14,568 nucleotides of DNA from Candidatus Omnitrophota bacterium (GTDB lineage Bacteria; Omnitrophota; Koll11; Gygaellales; Profunditerraquicolaceae): positions 1-14,568 of the forward strand of contig JAQTRA010000019.1 of the NCBI GenBank assembly GCA_028712045.1, given 5' to 3'. Below, in pieces: positions 1-8,327 of this stretch (positions within the stretch are counted from its first letter, which is position 1; every line of letters starts with the position of its first letter). The position numbers and the translations under genes are program-made. The notes beneath the pieces are model-generated. The model saw only the letters and a list, made by a program, of their open reading frames with translations, was not told where the DNA came from and did no database searches.

Positions 1-488
1 TTACGCTCGTATCCTAATATTTTTTTTGCCGCTTTAGAGGTAGCTGCAAAATTATCGGTGCAATAATATATAAAAGCTTTATGCGAAATATCCTCGGTTA
101 AGCTTAAAACTATGGGAGTAGGCAAAAATGACCATATCAAAGGATTATTAAAATGCATAACCTTCATCCAGCGGTTCAGCGAACGCCTTAAAATTATCCG
201 GTTAATCCAGCGGGCAATCCGCAGATATGGAAACGGCAGGATTAGAGGAGAATAGACATAAAGGTTCTCCCTTTCCTTGCGGAAACCTTTAGCGCTTTTT
301 AACCAGTTAAAAATACGTTTCTTTAAACGCTTGGCATCTGCCAGCCCCGGGCTTCTTACCCCCGTATTTTCAATAAATAAAACCCGGTTACCCGCCTTGG
401 CAAAGGCAGACATAATCTCCTGGTGCTGCTGCCATATAAAATCCCAATCAATGCTTGATATACAAATAATATCCTCGTTTTTAAACAT
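1..488 (-). CDS. Partial glycosyltransferase, TuaH-like (3' end beyond window)
   Basis: The frame is open from an ATG at 488 to the window edge, giving 162 residues with no stop, so the C-terminal half or more is missing. The N-terminus reads DIICISSIDWDFIWQQHQ and then has a segment ending VLFIEN, followed by a basic stretch and LPFPYLRIARWINR. The W-x-F-x-W-Q-x-H-Q element followed by VLF(I/V)E is what I recall from the TuaH-like group of GT-B glycosyltransferases (GT4 clan) used in teichuronic acid and exopolysaccharide synthesis. The segment IYYCTDNF near residue 144 fits the VYDCxDD element of that group. The donor-binding C-terminal domain lies outside the window, so sugar specificity cannot be judged. 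An AAGGGA at 500-505 lies 11 bases before the ATG. The gene starts 26 bases after the membrane-protein gene and continues the operon. The family call is from memory of motifs; that it is a real gene is very likely. Confidence 0.82.
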   Translation of the reverse strand, partial: MFKNEDIICISSIDWDFIWQQHQEIMSAFAKAGNRVLFIENTGVRSPGLADAKRLKKRIFNWLKSAKGFRKERENLYVYSPLILPFPYLRIARWINRIILRRSLNRWMKVMHFNNPLIWSFLPTPIVLSLTEDISHKAFIYYCTDNFAATSKAAKKILGYER

Positions 489-514
489 AGCGCTACAATT
501 CCCTTCTAGTCTAA

Positions 515-1948
515 TTATGAGCTGATAGAAATTTTCTTAAATTTTTGTTTTAATAATTCTACGAACTGGATGAATCCGAACAGGCCGCAGGAAATAAAAA
601 TCGCAATAAAACCGTAACGGAACCTGTAAAGAGTCCCGATATTAACAATGGAGTACCCGTAAAAAAGCAAAGTCCCTCCGGCCATTGCCAAAATAACCCA
701 AGTTTCGATTTTTTTCCGTAACTGCCAAACGGCAAAAGGAAAAAATAGTAAAAAGAAATAAGTAATCGACATCTCGATAGCGGAGAAAAAACGCATTAGC
801 CCTGAAGTATTCTCTGAACCCTGCTCAAACCACATATTCGGAAAAGGAGCCAGAAATATAATCTGAAGATGCCTGGGGAGATATTCCACATACTCCCCAA
901 AATTATTAAACTTAATATCTGCGTCTAATAATGTCTTGCCCCCGCTAGTCGCAGATCCATACCTGATTTGATTTAAGAAAGCCAGCTTCGTGCTAATAAT
1001 TTTCTTTATACGTTCGCCTAAATGCATAGAGGATTGCAAATAGTCGGTTTCTAAACTATTCAGGTTACTGTTAATCATTGTCATCTCTGAAACCGGAGCA
1101 TTGGCCTTGTCCTGATTTTGGCGTCCCGCATAATTTGTTTGTTTCTGCAAGGGTTTCGCAAGAAAATGTCCACCGCTGGCAAAAGAATAAAGAATGTATG
1201 AAATGACAAAAAAACATATGATTAATTCGCCGAATCTAATCCAGGGGATTTTCCTTTTCCATGTTTTTACAGTAATAAAAATAGCCAGGATTACTGCCGC
1301 TACAATACCGGTCACCGCCAGCATTATTTGAATGCCATACGGCCTGATCAGCCAAACTAAAAAAGCTCCAGAATATACGTATGCCAATCCGGCAAAAATA
1401 TTTTTCAGAGTTATTTTTTTATAAATTATCGGCATTAACAGCAAAAACCCATAGAAATGCAGGTAGGTACCGGCAATAAAAAATCCGTCCTTATGGATTT
1501 GGGCATACCAAAGGGCTGATGAAGGAAAAAACATAAAAGGTAAAGAAGACAGAAAAGCTTTTTTCCTCGATCCAGTCAGAATCTCCATAATCAAAATCAG
1601 TAATACTGCCGAGCTGGCATGCAGAACGGCATTAACAGGAATAAATGCCCATGGTTTTTGTACGGTCAGCGCATATACAACAGAAAGAATTCCGGAAATT
1701 GATTGGTGCTCATAATTTGAACGCAGCATCAAAGCAGACCAGCCTTCGGCCTTGATTTTATTACTCATCTCGACTGCCTGGCTATGGAAAAAAGTCCAGT
1801 CACAGTTTTTCATTAAACCTTGCCCGTAATGAAGCTGTGGTAATATATACGGGAGAATAACCAGCTGTACCAGGCAGGCAATAAAAGCCGTATACAAAAA
1901 ATATACCAACCAGATTTCCCATAATTCCGTTTTAAAATCCGAGTTCAT
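515..1948 (-). CDS. Polytopic membrane protein with large external loop; candidate GT-C transferase or polysaccharide polymerase
   Basis: This 477-residue protein has about ten hydrophobic segments, including roughly 11-34, 83-97, 102-123, 131-148, 155-176, 183-200, 204-227, 240-257, 394-410, 416-434 and 445-463. A polar stretch from about 260 to 390 would form one large extracytoplasmic loop. A basic C-terminus (KQKFKK) suggests a cytoplasmic tail. Notable residues are Asp50-Trp51 after the first segment, Lys153-Asp154 in IHKDGFFIAG, Arg202-Pro203 in LIRPYG, and Asn436/Arg442/Arg444 in NIGTLYRFRYGF. The Lys-Asp pair and the N-x-GTLYR-x-RY element recall membrane proteins common in O-antigen and exopolysaccharide loci, but I cannot name a characterised homologue. 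Candidate roles are a GT-C enzyme using a polyprenyl-phosphate sugar, or a Wzy-like polymerase. The start is supported by AGGAAGG at 1956-1962, seven bases before the ATG. It follows the amidotransferase gene by 29 bases. Confidence 0.85.
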   Translation of the reverse strand: MNSDFKTELWEIWLVYFLYTAFIACLVQLVILPYILPQLHYGQGLMKNCDWTFFHSQAVEMSNKIKAEGWSALMLRSNYEHQSISGILSVVYALTVQKPWAFIPVNAVLHASSAVLLILIMEILTGSRKKAFLSSLPFMFFPSSALWYAQIHKDGFFIAGTYLHFYGFLLLMPIIYKKITLKNIFAGLAYVYSGAFLVWLIRPYGIQIMLAVTGIVAAVILAIFITVKTWKRKIPWIRFGELIICFFVISYILYSFASGGHFLAKPLQKQTNYAGRQNQDKANAPVSEMTMINSNLNSLETDYLQSSMHLGERIKKIISTKLAFLNQIRYGSATSGGKTLLDADIKFNNFGEYVEYLPRHLQIIFLAPFPNMWFEQGSENTSGLMRFFSAIEMSITYFFLLFFPFAVWQLRKKIETWVILAMAGGTLLFYGYSIVNIGTLYRFRYGFIAIFISCGLFGFIQFVELLKQKFKKISISS

Positions 1949-1955
1949 AATAATA

Positions 1956-1962
1956 CCTTCCT
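1956..1962 (-). promoter_or_regulatory. Strong ribosome-binding site for the polytopic membrane protein
   Basis: AGGAAGG lies seven bases before the ATG at 1948, in the 29-base gap after the amidotransferase gene. This is the best-spaced site in the window and indicates independent initiation rather than overlap coupling. Confidence 0.7.
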
Positions 1963-1977
1963 GAAATCCGGGATCGC

Positions 1978-3864
1978 CTAATCAATAAACCTTTGATGCC
2001 AAAGCTCCAGCATTAATAATGTCCAGAGCTGAAAAGAATAATCAGCTTCCCCTTCAATATGGCCTTCGACCATACCCTTTATGGTATCGGTTTTAAAATA
2101 ACCTCTTTTTAATGAAGTTTCCGATAAAAGAGTCGTTTTAAGAAAATCTTTTAATTCCCGCCTAAACCATTTAGCGACCGGCACCCCGAAGCCCATCTTT
2201 CTTCTGTAAATATTTTCTTTTGGAACCAGATTATTTATAGCCTTTTTTAAAATGTATTTCTTGGCAAAATTCTTCATTCTGTATTTTACCGGCAGGCTAA
2301 ATACAAATTCCATAAATTTATGGTCCAGAAACGGAGAGCGCACTTCCAGAGAATTGGCCATAGCTGCGATATCAACTTTTACCAAGTAATCATTAAGCAA
2401 AGTCGTATTTATATCCACCCCCGCGGCCTTATCGACCATATTTAAATCGCTGAATTTATCAAAATAACTGCTGAAATAATCAAACGAATTTGATTTTCCG
2501 GTCAGTTTTCTAAAATTTTCGGTATATAAACTCTGCGCTTTAAATTTATCCTCGAATATCCCCAGCCACCTGAGATACCTTTCCGCAGCGCCAAGATTAG
2601 CCGCCAGCATAAACCTTTTAATATTCCTTATCCGGTTCTTGGGATCCAGAGAATCGGGAAGAAAATTGATTGCTCCTGCCGCTGCCGCCCTTAAATAACC
2701 GGGCAGGCGCTGATAAATCTGGGCAGCCACCATCCCCTGATAACGTTCGTAACCGGCAAAAAGCTCATCCCCTCCGTCTCCGCTTAAAGCAACCGTTACA
2801 TAACGGCTGGTTGTTTGGGCGACGTAGTATGTTGGTATGCAGGAAGAATCGGCATAAGGTTCACCGTATCTTTCCACCAATAAAGGCAGCACATCCAGGG
2901 CTTTTGGCTTAATTACAAATTCATAGTGCTCAGTATCGAATTTTCTGGCGATATTCCTGGCATATTTTAGCTCACTGTATTCTTCTTCTTCAAAACCGAT
3001 AGAAAAAGTTTTTATTTTGCTGCCATAAAGCTGACTCATCAGGGCAACCACTGCGCTTGAATCTATCCCCCCGCTTAAAAATGCACCTAAAGGGACATCG
3101 CTGTTTAACCTTACGTTAATTGCCTCTTTAAGCCGGCTTAAAACCTCTTCCCTGGCGCCTGCTTCGGAAATAGTAATTTTTTTCTGATAATCCAGATTCC
3201 AATATTGGGATGTATTGATTTTTCCCGCTTTTAGAGTCAGGATATTCGCCGGCAGTAACTTAAAAACACCTTTGTAAATGGTTAAAGGAGCTGGAATATA
3301 ACCGAAAGTAAGGTAAGAATCAATTGAATTGTAATTAATATCTTTGCTTATTAATCCGCTTTCGAGCAAAGCCGAAAACTCGGAAGCAAAGCAAAACTTT
3401 CCGTTTAAATATGAATACAACAAGGGCTTCTTGCCTATCCTGTCTCTTGCTAATAACAAAGCCTGGTTGTTTTCATCCCAGATCGCAAAAGCAAACATAC
3501 CGTGCAGATATTTAACGCAATCCTCTTTATGCTCTTCGTAAAGGTGGAGGACTGTTTCGGTATCGGAGTTTGATTTAAAAATATGGCCTTTATTCTTTAA
3601 TTCACCCCTTAAATTTTTGTAATTATAAATTTCCCCGTTAAATACTGCCCAAATCCTTCCATCCTCATTAGACATCGGCTGGCTTGCGGCCTCGGACAAA
3701 TCTATAATTTTTAGTCTTCTGTGCCCCAATCCTGCGCCGCCTTTTGCATAAACCCCCTGGCCGTCAGGCCCCCTGTGTTTAATCGCAGAGCACATACTGG
3801 TTAAAATCTGCTTCTTAGCTTCTTCGCTGCTGCCATAATCTATGATTCCGCAAATTCCGCACAT
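1978..3864 (-). CDS. asnB: Asparagine synthase-type glutamine amidotransferase
   Basis: This is a full-length 628-residue AsnB-family protein. The class II glutaminase domain begins MCGICGI, so Cys2 becomes the N-terminal nucleophile after Met removal; RGPDG (31-35) and FNGEIYN (75-81) belong to the same domain. The ATP-pyrophosphatase domain carries the P-loop SGGIDSS at 264-270 and the later LSGDGGDELFAGY element. The family moves ammonia from glutamine onto an adenylated carboxylate, classically aspartate. In surface-polysaccharide loci such paralogues (for example WbpS of Pseudomonas aeruginosa O-antigen) are linked to amidation of uronic acids, and the setting here favours that role by inference. 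A housekeeping asparagine synthetase cannot be excluded from sequence alone. The ribosome-binding site is weak (AAAGAAAG). The gene starts 19 bases after the FkbM gene. Confidence 0.93.
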   Translation of the reverse strand: MCGICGIIDYGSSEEAKKQILTSMCSAIKHRGPDGQGVYAKGGAGLGHRRLKIIDLSEAASQPMSNEDGRIWAVFNGEIYNYKNLRGELKNKGHIFKSNSDTETVLHLYEEHKEDCVKYLHGMFAFAIWDENNQALLLARDRIGKKPLLYSYLNGKFCFASEFSALLESGLISKDINYNSIDSYLTFGYIPAPLTIYKGVFKLLPANILTLKAGKINTSQYWNLDYQKKITISEAGAREEVLSRLKEAINVRLNSDVPLGAFLSGGIDSSAVVALMSQLYGSKIKTFSIGFEEEEYSELKYARNIARKFDTEHYEFVIKPKALDVLPLLVERYGEPYADSSCIPTYYVAQTTSRYVTVALSGDGGDELFAGYERYQGMVAAQIYQRLPGYLRAAAAGAINFLPDSLDPKNRIRNIKRFMLAANLGAAERYLRWLGIFEDKFKAQSLYTENFRKLTGKSNSFDYFSSYFDKFSDLNMVDKAAGVDINTTLLNDYLVKVDIAAMANSLEVRSPFLDHKFMEFVFSLPVKYRMKNFAKKYILKKAINNLVPKENIYRRKMGFGVPVAKWFRRELKDFLKTTLLSETSLKRGYFKTDTIKGMVEGHIEGEADYSFQLWTLLMLELWHQRFID

Positions 3865-3883
3865 GATTTTCTTTCTTTAAAAA

Positions 3884-4774
3884 TTATCTGGAAATTATCT
3901 TTCTAATACTTTCCGGAATTCTATCCTGGTCCCTGGGGATTAAAAAATAATTCGGGGCAACGGGAATCAGGTTGATTTTATCGATATAGTTATAATTTTC
4001 ATCATTTTCAAGGGAATTTACTTTGGTCAAAACTTTTTTGGCTTTGGAATAGCGGTATATCTCATAGCCTAAACCGGATATAAAATCGCTCATTTCCCTG
4101 CCTGTAATGTTAAAACCGCTCAGCCAGAATTTGCAAATTTCGATTAAAATAACCGGCTGTAGTTTTTTTAAAGTCTCAGCCATTCCTTTTAGAGCATACA
4201 ACTCTGCCCCCTCTATATCCATTTTAATAAAATCAAGCCTCTTTAAATCGGAAAATTCCCGGTCAATAGATATGACACTACACTCATAGGTCCGGTTTTT
4301 ATCCCAAGGGTAATAAATTTCTTTTCCGCTAGTCTGGTTATGCCTGCCTACAAAATGAGCCTGCCCTCCGCTTATAAAGCCTGAATCCTGCAAGGGCACC
4401 TCAAATTTTAAAGTTGTATTATCCTGCCCTACCCCCTTCTCAAACACTACAGCGTTTTTCAAGCCATAATGCTTGACTATCCTGCTGGCAACCTTAAAAG
4501 TAGGCGGGATAGGCTCAAAAGCATAAACTCTTCCTGCGGGAGACAACCTTGCCAGGCGTACGGTATAATAAGCGTAATTTGCCCCGATATCAAAACTTAC
4601 ACTGTCTTCTTTTATAAAAAGCGGGAGCAGCTCCATTTCATCTTCTTCCACCAGCTTTTTATCTATATCTTTAATCTTAGCCAGATACTGAAACCAAAGA
4701 TACTGGTTCTCCCCAAGTATGCTAAAAAGAATAGGTTTTACAACTTTTCGCAATAGTGACTTAACGGCTGCCAT
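3884..4774 (-). CDS. FkbM family SAM-dependent methyltransferase
   Basis: This 296-residue protein has the FkbM-type methyltransferase fold. Motif I is FDIGAN at 61-66, followed by TVRLARL. The acidic ribose-binding position is Glu87 in VYAFEP. The family signature FIKMDIEGAE spans 182-191, followed by a strand VILIEI near 208-213. FkbM proteins are O-methyltransferases named after the enzyme that methylates FK506; in glycan loci they usually methylate sugar hydroxyls, often as capping or tailoring steps. The N-terminal 40 residues are basic and mildly hydrophobic (ILFSILGENQYLWF), possibly membrane-associating. The gene starts two bases after the stop of the radical SAM gene, with AGGAAAGGAA directly upstream, so translational coupling is likely. 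The exact sugar and position cannot be read from sequence. Confidence 0.92.
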   Translation of the reverse strand: MAAVKSLLRKVVKPILFSILGENQYLWFQYLAKIKDIDKKLVEEDEMELLPLFIKEDSVSFDIGANYAYYTVRLARLSPAGRVYAFEPIPPTFKVASRIVKHYGLKNAVVFEKGVGQDNTTLKFEVPLQDSGFISGGQAHFVGRHNQTSGKEIYYPWDKNRTYECSVISIDREFSDLKRLDFIKMDIEGAELYALKGMAETLKKLQPVILIEICKFWLSGFNITGREMSDFISGLGYEIYRYSKAKKVLTKVNSLENDENYNYIDKINLIPVAPNYFLIPRDQDRIPESIRKIISR

Positions 4775-4776
4775 TT

Positions 4777-6027
4777 TTATTTCCTTTCCTGATAATTACT
4801 TATAAAACGTATGGGCGTAGCTTTTAACAGTTTTTTAGCCAGATTCATCCGCCGTGAAATTACCTCTACGCTGACCTTGGGCGTAATTGTTTGAGAAACC
4901 GTGCCGTCACCTTCATAATAGGCAAAAAGGTCAACCTCGTTGAACTTACAGTCACCAAGCAGTTCCATGGTTTTTAAAAAATCTTCATCGGTTTCAGTGG
5001 GAAACCCAATAATCACTTGAGTTCTAAGCTTAAAAACCGGATTTACCTTTTTTATTTCTTTTATTGTTTCTCTAAACTCGCTAAAATCAAGACGCCTGTT
5101 CATTAATCCCAGTATCCGTTCGCTTCCTGACTGAAAAGGCACTGAAGTACTTTTAATCCTTCCGGTTGCGATCAGCTTAACCAATTCATTTTTATATTTA
5201 CAAAAGAAGAATGGATTCAAGTCCTGGACAAACTCGATAACGATCCGTTCATCTTGCGCAAGGATTTCTTTAAGTATTTGAGGCAAAGTCAAGCCTATAT
5301 CCAGGCCGTAGCTGCCGGAGTCACTGGATATGATATTTATTTTAAACTTTTTTTGACTGACAGCCCTTTTTGCTTCTTCCAGTACAGTTTGGATCGGCTT
5401 GCTTTTTGCGCTGCCTATTGCCTTTTTCATACTGCAATAACTACAGCTCCAGGAACAACCGTCGGAAATACGCAAAGAAAAATAAGCGTTATCAAATCCG
5501 ATCCCGCCGACTAACCCCTCGACATTTCTAAGCGGCCGCCCGCAAACCAGGGCATTTCCTGTTTCATGCAAGGTCTGGATTATTTTATCAAAGTACAGCT
5601 TTATTGAAGACCGCGTAAACCTTCTGGTGATTTGAATTATATCTGTGGCAGAAGATACAAAGGACCTGTTGGCATCAGGAGTATCTTTAAATTTAATTTT
5701 AAACTCCGGAAAGAGCTCATCTATCTTTTCGATCTCCTTGGTTATAACTGTCTTTCCTGAAAATACCTTTTTGAACATTTCCGGGTGCATAATCGGCAAG
5801 CACCCTACTATAATAAGCTCGCCTTTCATCTTTTTAAAAGCATGGATACGGTTTATGCCGTCTTCGCAGCGTTCTTTATTTAATCCACAAATCACAAAAA
5901 TTATATAATCGGCTTCCCCGCTGGCCAGGGTAAATTTAAGCCCGTTGGACAACAGCCAGTTTTTAATTTTTTCCGCGTCTAGTTCCCTCAAAGCGCAGCC
6001 TAAAGCTTCAATAAAAAATTTTTTCAT
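4777..6027 (-). CDS. Methylthiotransferase-like (MiaB/CDKAL1-type) radical SAM protein lacking TRAM domain
   Basis: This 416-residue protein has the layout of tRNA and ribosomal-protein methylthiotransferases. The N-terminal UPF0004-type domain keeps the three cysteines of the auxiliary 4Fe-4S cluster: Cys11 in EALGC, Cys47 in VICGLN and Cys76 in IVGC. The radical SAM cluster motif CxxxCxxC is at 181, 185 and 188 (DGCSWSCSYC). Family elements SSDSGSYGLDIG (about 224-235), QSGSERILGLMNRR and VIIGFPTETDEDF follow. It departs from the family in four ways. The protein ends at YQERK just after the radical SAM core, so the RNA-binding TRAM domain is absent. The usual GCQMN-like Asn after Cys11 is missing. 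The linker between Cys76 and Cys181 is long, at 105 residues. The RG-x-x-S-R element after the third radical SAM cysteine is replaced by IGSAKSKP. It overlaps the upstream GT4 gene by ATGA and precedes the FkbM gene by two bases. A tRNA substrate seems unlikely; a role in glycan tailoring is inference. Confidence 0.9.
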   Translation of the reverse strand: MKKFFIEALGCALRELDAEKIKNWLLSNGLKFTLASGEADYIIFVICGLNKERCEDGINRIHAFKKMKGELIIVGCLPIMHPEMFKKVFSGKTVITKEIEKIDELFPEFKIKFKDTPDANRSFVSSATDIIQITRRFTRSSIKLYFDKIIQTLHETGNALVCGRPLRNVEGLVGGIGFDNAYFSLRISDGCSWSCSYCSMKKAIGSAKSKPIQTVLEEAKRAVSQKKFKINIISSDSGSYGLDIGLTLPQILKEILAQDERIVIEFVQDLNPFFFCKYKNELVKLIATGRIKSTSVPFQSGSERILGLMNRRLDFSEFRETIKEIKKVNPVFKLRTQVIIGFPTETDEDFLKTMELLGDCKFNEVDLFAYYEGDGTVSQTITPKVSVEVISRRMNLAKKLLKATPIRFISNYQERK

Positions 6028-7139
6028 CCCCTGCCTTTCTTATTGTAAACTTCTTCGAAAATGGCTAAATATTTACACCTGTTTACTTCCAAAGAAAAAT
6101 ATTTCTCGACCCTCTGCCTGCTGGCAAGACCGATTCTTCTCCTCAAATCGCAATCGTCTATTAGTTTAATAATCGTATCTACCCATTCTTTTTGGCTGTC
6201 AACTAGAAATCCTGATACGCCGTTTTCTATCACCCGTAGATTTGCCCCGAATGAGGTTGCCACAACAGGGATGCCTAAGGCCATATATTGAAGCGCTTTA
6301 AGTCCGCTTTTACCAAGACTCCATTCGTTTTTAATCAACGGGTAAAGGCCTATTTCAATCTTTTGAAGATCTTCTACCTCTGTATCCTGCTGCCACGGGA
6401 TGTTTTCGACATCAACCCCGCTTAGTTCGAATTTTCGGTCGGTTATGTTGAATATTACCAACAATTTTATTTTTCTCTTGCTGGCAACTTCCCTTAAAAC
6501 ATTGGCCAAAGTATACAGATAGGCGATCCCACTGAAAGAACCTGTCCAACCCAACGCAATTGTTTCATTCTTCTTGTAATCTTTTACCGGTTTATAGGCC
6601 TGCATGTTAATTGTAGAAGATATATCGGTTACTCGACTACTAAACCTGCGGGCCGCTTCTTCAAGCTTTGGGGTGCAAACAATGACGTGCCCGGCCATCC
6701 TCATCAGGGCAAAAGGCTTTTTCCTGCCCTTAAGAGCAGCCCAGATTTTATTAAGCGAATTGTTTTCTTTCAAAAAAATCATGTCGTCTATGTCATAAAC
6801 TATCTTTTTATTCAACGCCTTAGTCATCAGTTCAAAAAAAGGAATGCCGAGCGGAGTAACCCATAGATGCACATAAAGCCCATGGTAGAAAGGCATTCTT
6901 GTTAAATCAAAAGTCCTTCTTAAATAACCAAAAATAACCCAAAATACCTTTTCGGCAGTATGGGACCGTTTATGTATGATCTTCCATGCCCTTAAGGAAT
7001 AAAAAGAAGAAACTATGCATTCGTAGCCGTTATCTTTTAGATAACCAAAATATTGCTCATATTTAAGCCTTTGCGAAGGACAAACATTTACCGGAGCAGG
7101 ACACAAAACCAATATTTTCTTTTTCATCTTCCCATTCAT
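6024..7139 (-). CDS. Glycosyltransferase family 4 (GT-B fold)
   Basis: This 371-residue GT4 protein has an N-terminal acceptor domain beginning KKKILVLCPAP and containing VYDIDDMIF (114-122). The C-terminal donor domain begins at LGWTGS (196-201). The nucleotide-sugar-binding region is complete: GLYPLIKNEW (264-273), GKSGLKALQYMALGIPVVA (276-294) and VIENGVSGFLV (303-313). This late pattern is typical of GT4 enzymes in surface-glycan operons and is intact, so the enzyme is probably active. The first ATG overlaps the previous gene's stop as ATGA (7136-7139), favouring coupled translation; a second ATG four codons later (7127) is possible. The 3' end overlaps the radical SAM gene by ATGA as well. 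It acts in the cytoplasm on a lipid-linked acceptor by inference; donor and linkage are unknown. Confidence 0.92.
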   Translation of the reverse strand: MNGKMKKKILVLCPAPVNVCPSQRLKYEQYFGYLKDNGYECIVSSFYSLRAWKIIHKRSHTAEKVFWVIFGYLRRTFDLTRMPFYHGLYVHLWVTPLGIPFFELMTKALNKKIVYDIDDMIFLKENNSLNKIWAALKGRKKPFALMRMAGHVIVCTPKLEEAARRFSSRVTDISSTINMQAYKPVKDYKKNETIALGWTGSFSGIAYLYTLANVLREVASKRKIKLLVIFNITDRKFELSGVDVENIPWQQDTEVEDLQKIEIGLYPLIKNEWSLGKSGLKALQYMALGIPVVATSFGANLRVIENGVSGFLVDSQKEWVDTIIKLIDDCDLRRRIGLASRQRVEKYFSLEVNRCKYLAIFEEVYNKKGRG

Positions 7140-8326
7140 TCCGCTAATCGCCTGTAAATTCGGTCATAAGTTTGGACTCCGCGGTCCAGTGAGAAATATT
7201 TTTCTGCAGCTTTCACACAGCGGCTGCTTAGACCAGGGTCTTTAGTCAATTCCAGAAGTTTTCTAGCAGCTTCTTTCATTTCCTTCCGGGTAAATTCGCT
7301 GATCAGAACCCCGGTCTGTTCTTTGTCCAATATTTCATCAATATCCCCTATTCCTTTGTTTGTAAGGCAAGGTACCCCGCAGGCAAAAAGTTCACCCAAC
7401 TTAGTGGGCATCGAAGATTTTTTTGAAAAAACCGGCTTAATGAAAAAAACTACCGCATCCATCCGGCTTATTGCTTCGGCAGACCGGTTAAAAACAGCTG
7501 TTTCAAGCTTAAAACAGGATTCCGGGATTTTAAATGCCTCGAGGCGGCTCCTTATATATTCATGCTGGCCGTTATTGATAAACAACATTTTTGCTTCCGG
7601 TTTAAATTCCCTGAGGATATTAAAGAAATCAAGCACCGGTTCGAATAAATACCAGGTTCCTGCATTTCCGAGATAACCCAAGGTAAAGCTATTTTCATCA
7701 GCAGATTTTAGCTTTTTCGGCTGGAAAAGTTCAAGATTAGTACAGGTGGGTATAATTTCAATCCGCAGTATCTTTCTTTTTAAATAATCGAACTTGCTTA
7801 TTTCATTTACTGCCGCCTTAGTAAGCACGACTACCGCATCCGATTTAAGAAAATAATGTTTTTCCAACCATTTGTTTATCCTATGAAGCATCCCGTTTTT
7901 TTTCCATAAACCTCCGTCAACCCGCTCGTCTGCCCAAAACCCGCGCATATCAAAAATAAAATGCGTCCCGAATATTTTTAAAACCATTGCTATAAGTGTA
8001 AAAGGCGCATTGCGAGCATGGATAATTTTTATGCGATAGCGCAAGGTTAAATATGTGCTTACCAAAAAACAAACTATTATATCAAATACGGGACCCAAGA
8101 TTTTAGGATTTTTATGGTACTTCAAAGGTAACCAGCGAATTTGCGTCTCTTTCGCCTCAGCAATCATGGCCTTTCTCTTAGAAAGCTCGCGCCAATCATT
8201 TTCTTTTTCAAAAGTCACCAGGGTAATTTGATGATTTTTTGAAAGCATACATAAGTACTGCCAAACCTGGGATTGGCCTAAAGGCTCCATCAAGCCATCA
8301 TGTGAAAGGTAAAGAACGCGCGCCAT
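7136..8326 (-). CDS. Glycosyltransferase family 4 (GT-B fold)
   Basis: This is a 396-residue protein from the ATG at 8326. The frame stays open for 24 more codons to an ATG at 8398, but those codons lie inside the preceding membrane-protein gene. The protein from 8326 begins MARVLYLSHDG with GQSQVWQYL, the normal N-terminus of a GT-B transferase. AAGGAG at 8340-8345 and one base between the previous stop and this ATG support the shorter start. Family features are MRGFWADER (126-134), which resembles the acceptor-domain element of sugar transferases, LGYLGNAGTWY at the start of the donor domain (about 216-226), and SMPTKLGEL followed by ACGVP (about 295-309), the nucleotide-binding part. The protein is distinct from the neighbouring GT4, so it is not a recent duplicate. 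Donor and acceptor are unknown. The 3' end overlaps the next gene by four bases. Confidence 0.92.
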   Translation of the reverse strand: MARVLYLSHDGLMEPLGQSQVWQYLCMLSKNHQITLVTFEKENDWRELSKRKAMIAEAKETQIRWLPLKYHKNPKILGPVFDIIVCFLVSTYLTLRYRIKIIHARNAPFTLIAMVLKIFGTHFIFDMRGFWADERVDGGLWKKNGMLHRINKWLEKHYFLKSDAVVVLTKAAVNEISKFDYLKRKILRIEIIPTCTNLELFQPKKLKSADENSFTLGYLGNAGTWYLFEPVLDFFNILREFKPEAKMLFINNGQHEYIRSRLEAFKIPESCFKLETAVFNRSAEAISRMDAVVFFIKPVFSKKSSMPTKLGELFACGVPCLTNKGIGDIDEILDKEQTGVLISEFTRKEMKEAARKLLELTKDPGLSSRCVKAAEKYFSLDRGVQTYDRIYRRLAE

Positions 8327-8327
8327 T

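Noticed and set aside
1949..1977. The longest gap in the window as a promoter or terminator
   Set aside because: It is only 29 bases and holds a ribosome-binding site; no -35/-10 pair or stem with a T-run is visible.
2670..2912. Plus-strand open frames within the block, such as this one and those at 277-525, 7323-7676 and 12962-13147
   Set aside because: All lie opposite conserved minus-strand genes, have no recognisable domains, and read as shadow frames.
7125..7139. Matching MNGKM starts of the GT4 gene (7139) and the DPM1-like gene (12751) as a shared regulatory element
   Set aside because: The codons differ (ATGAATGGGAAGATG against ATGAACGGTAAAATG) and the flanks are unrelated, so chance is the simpler explanation.
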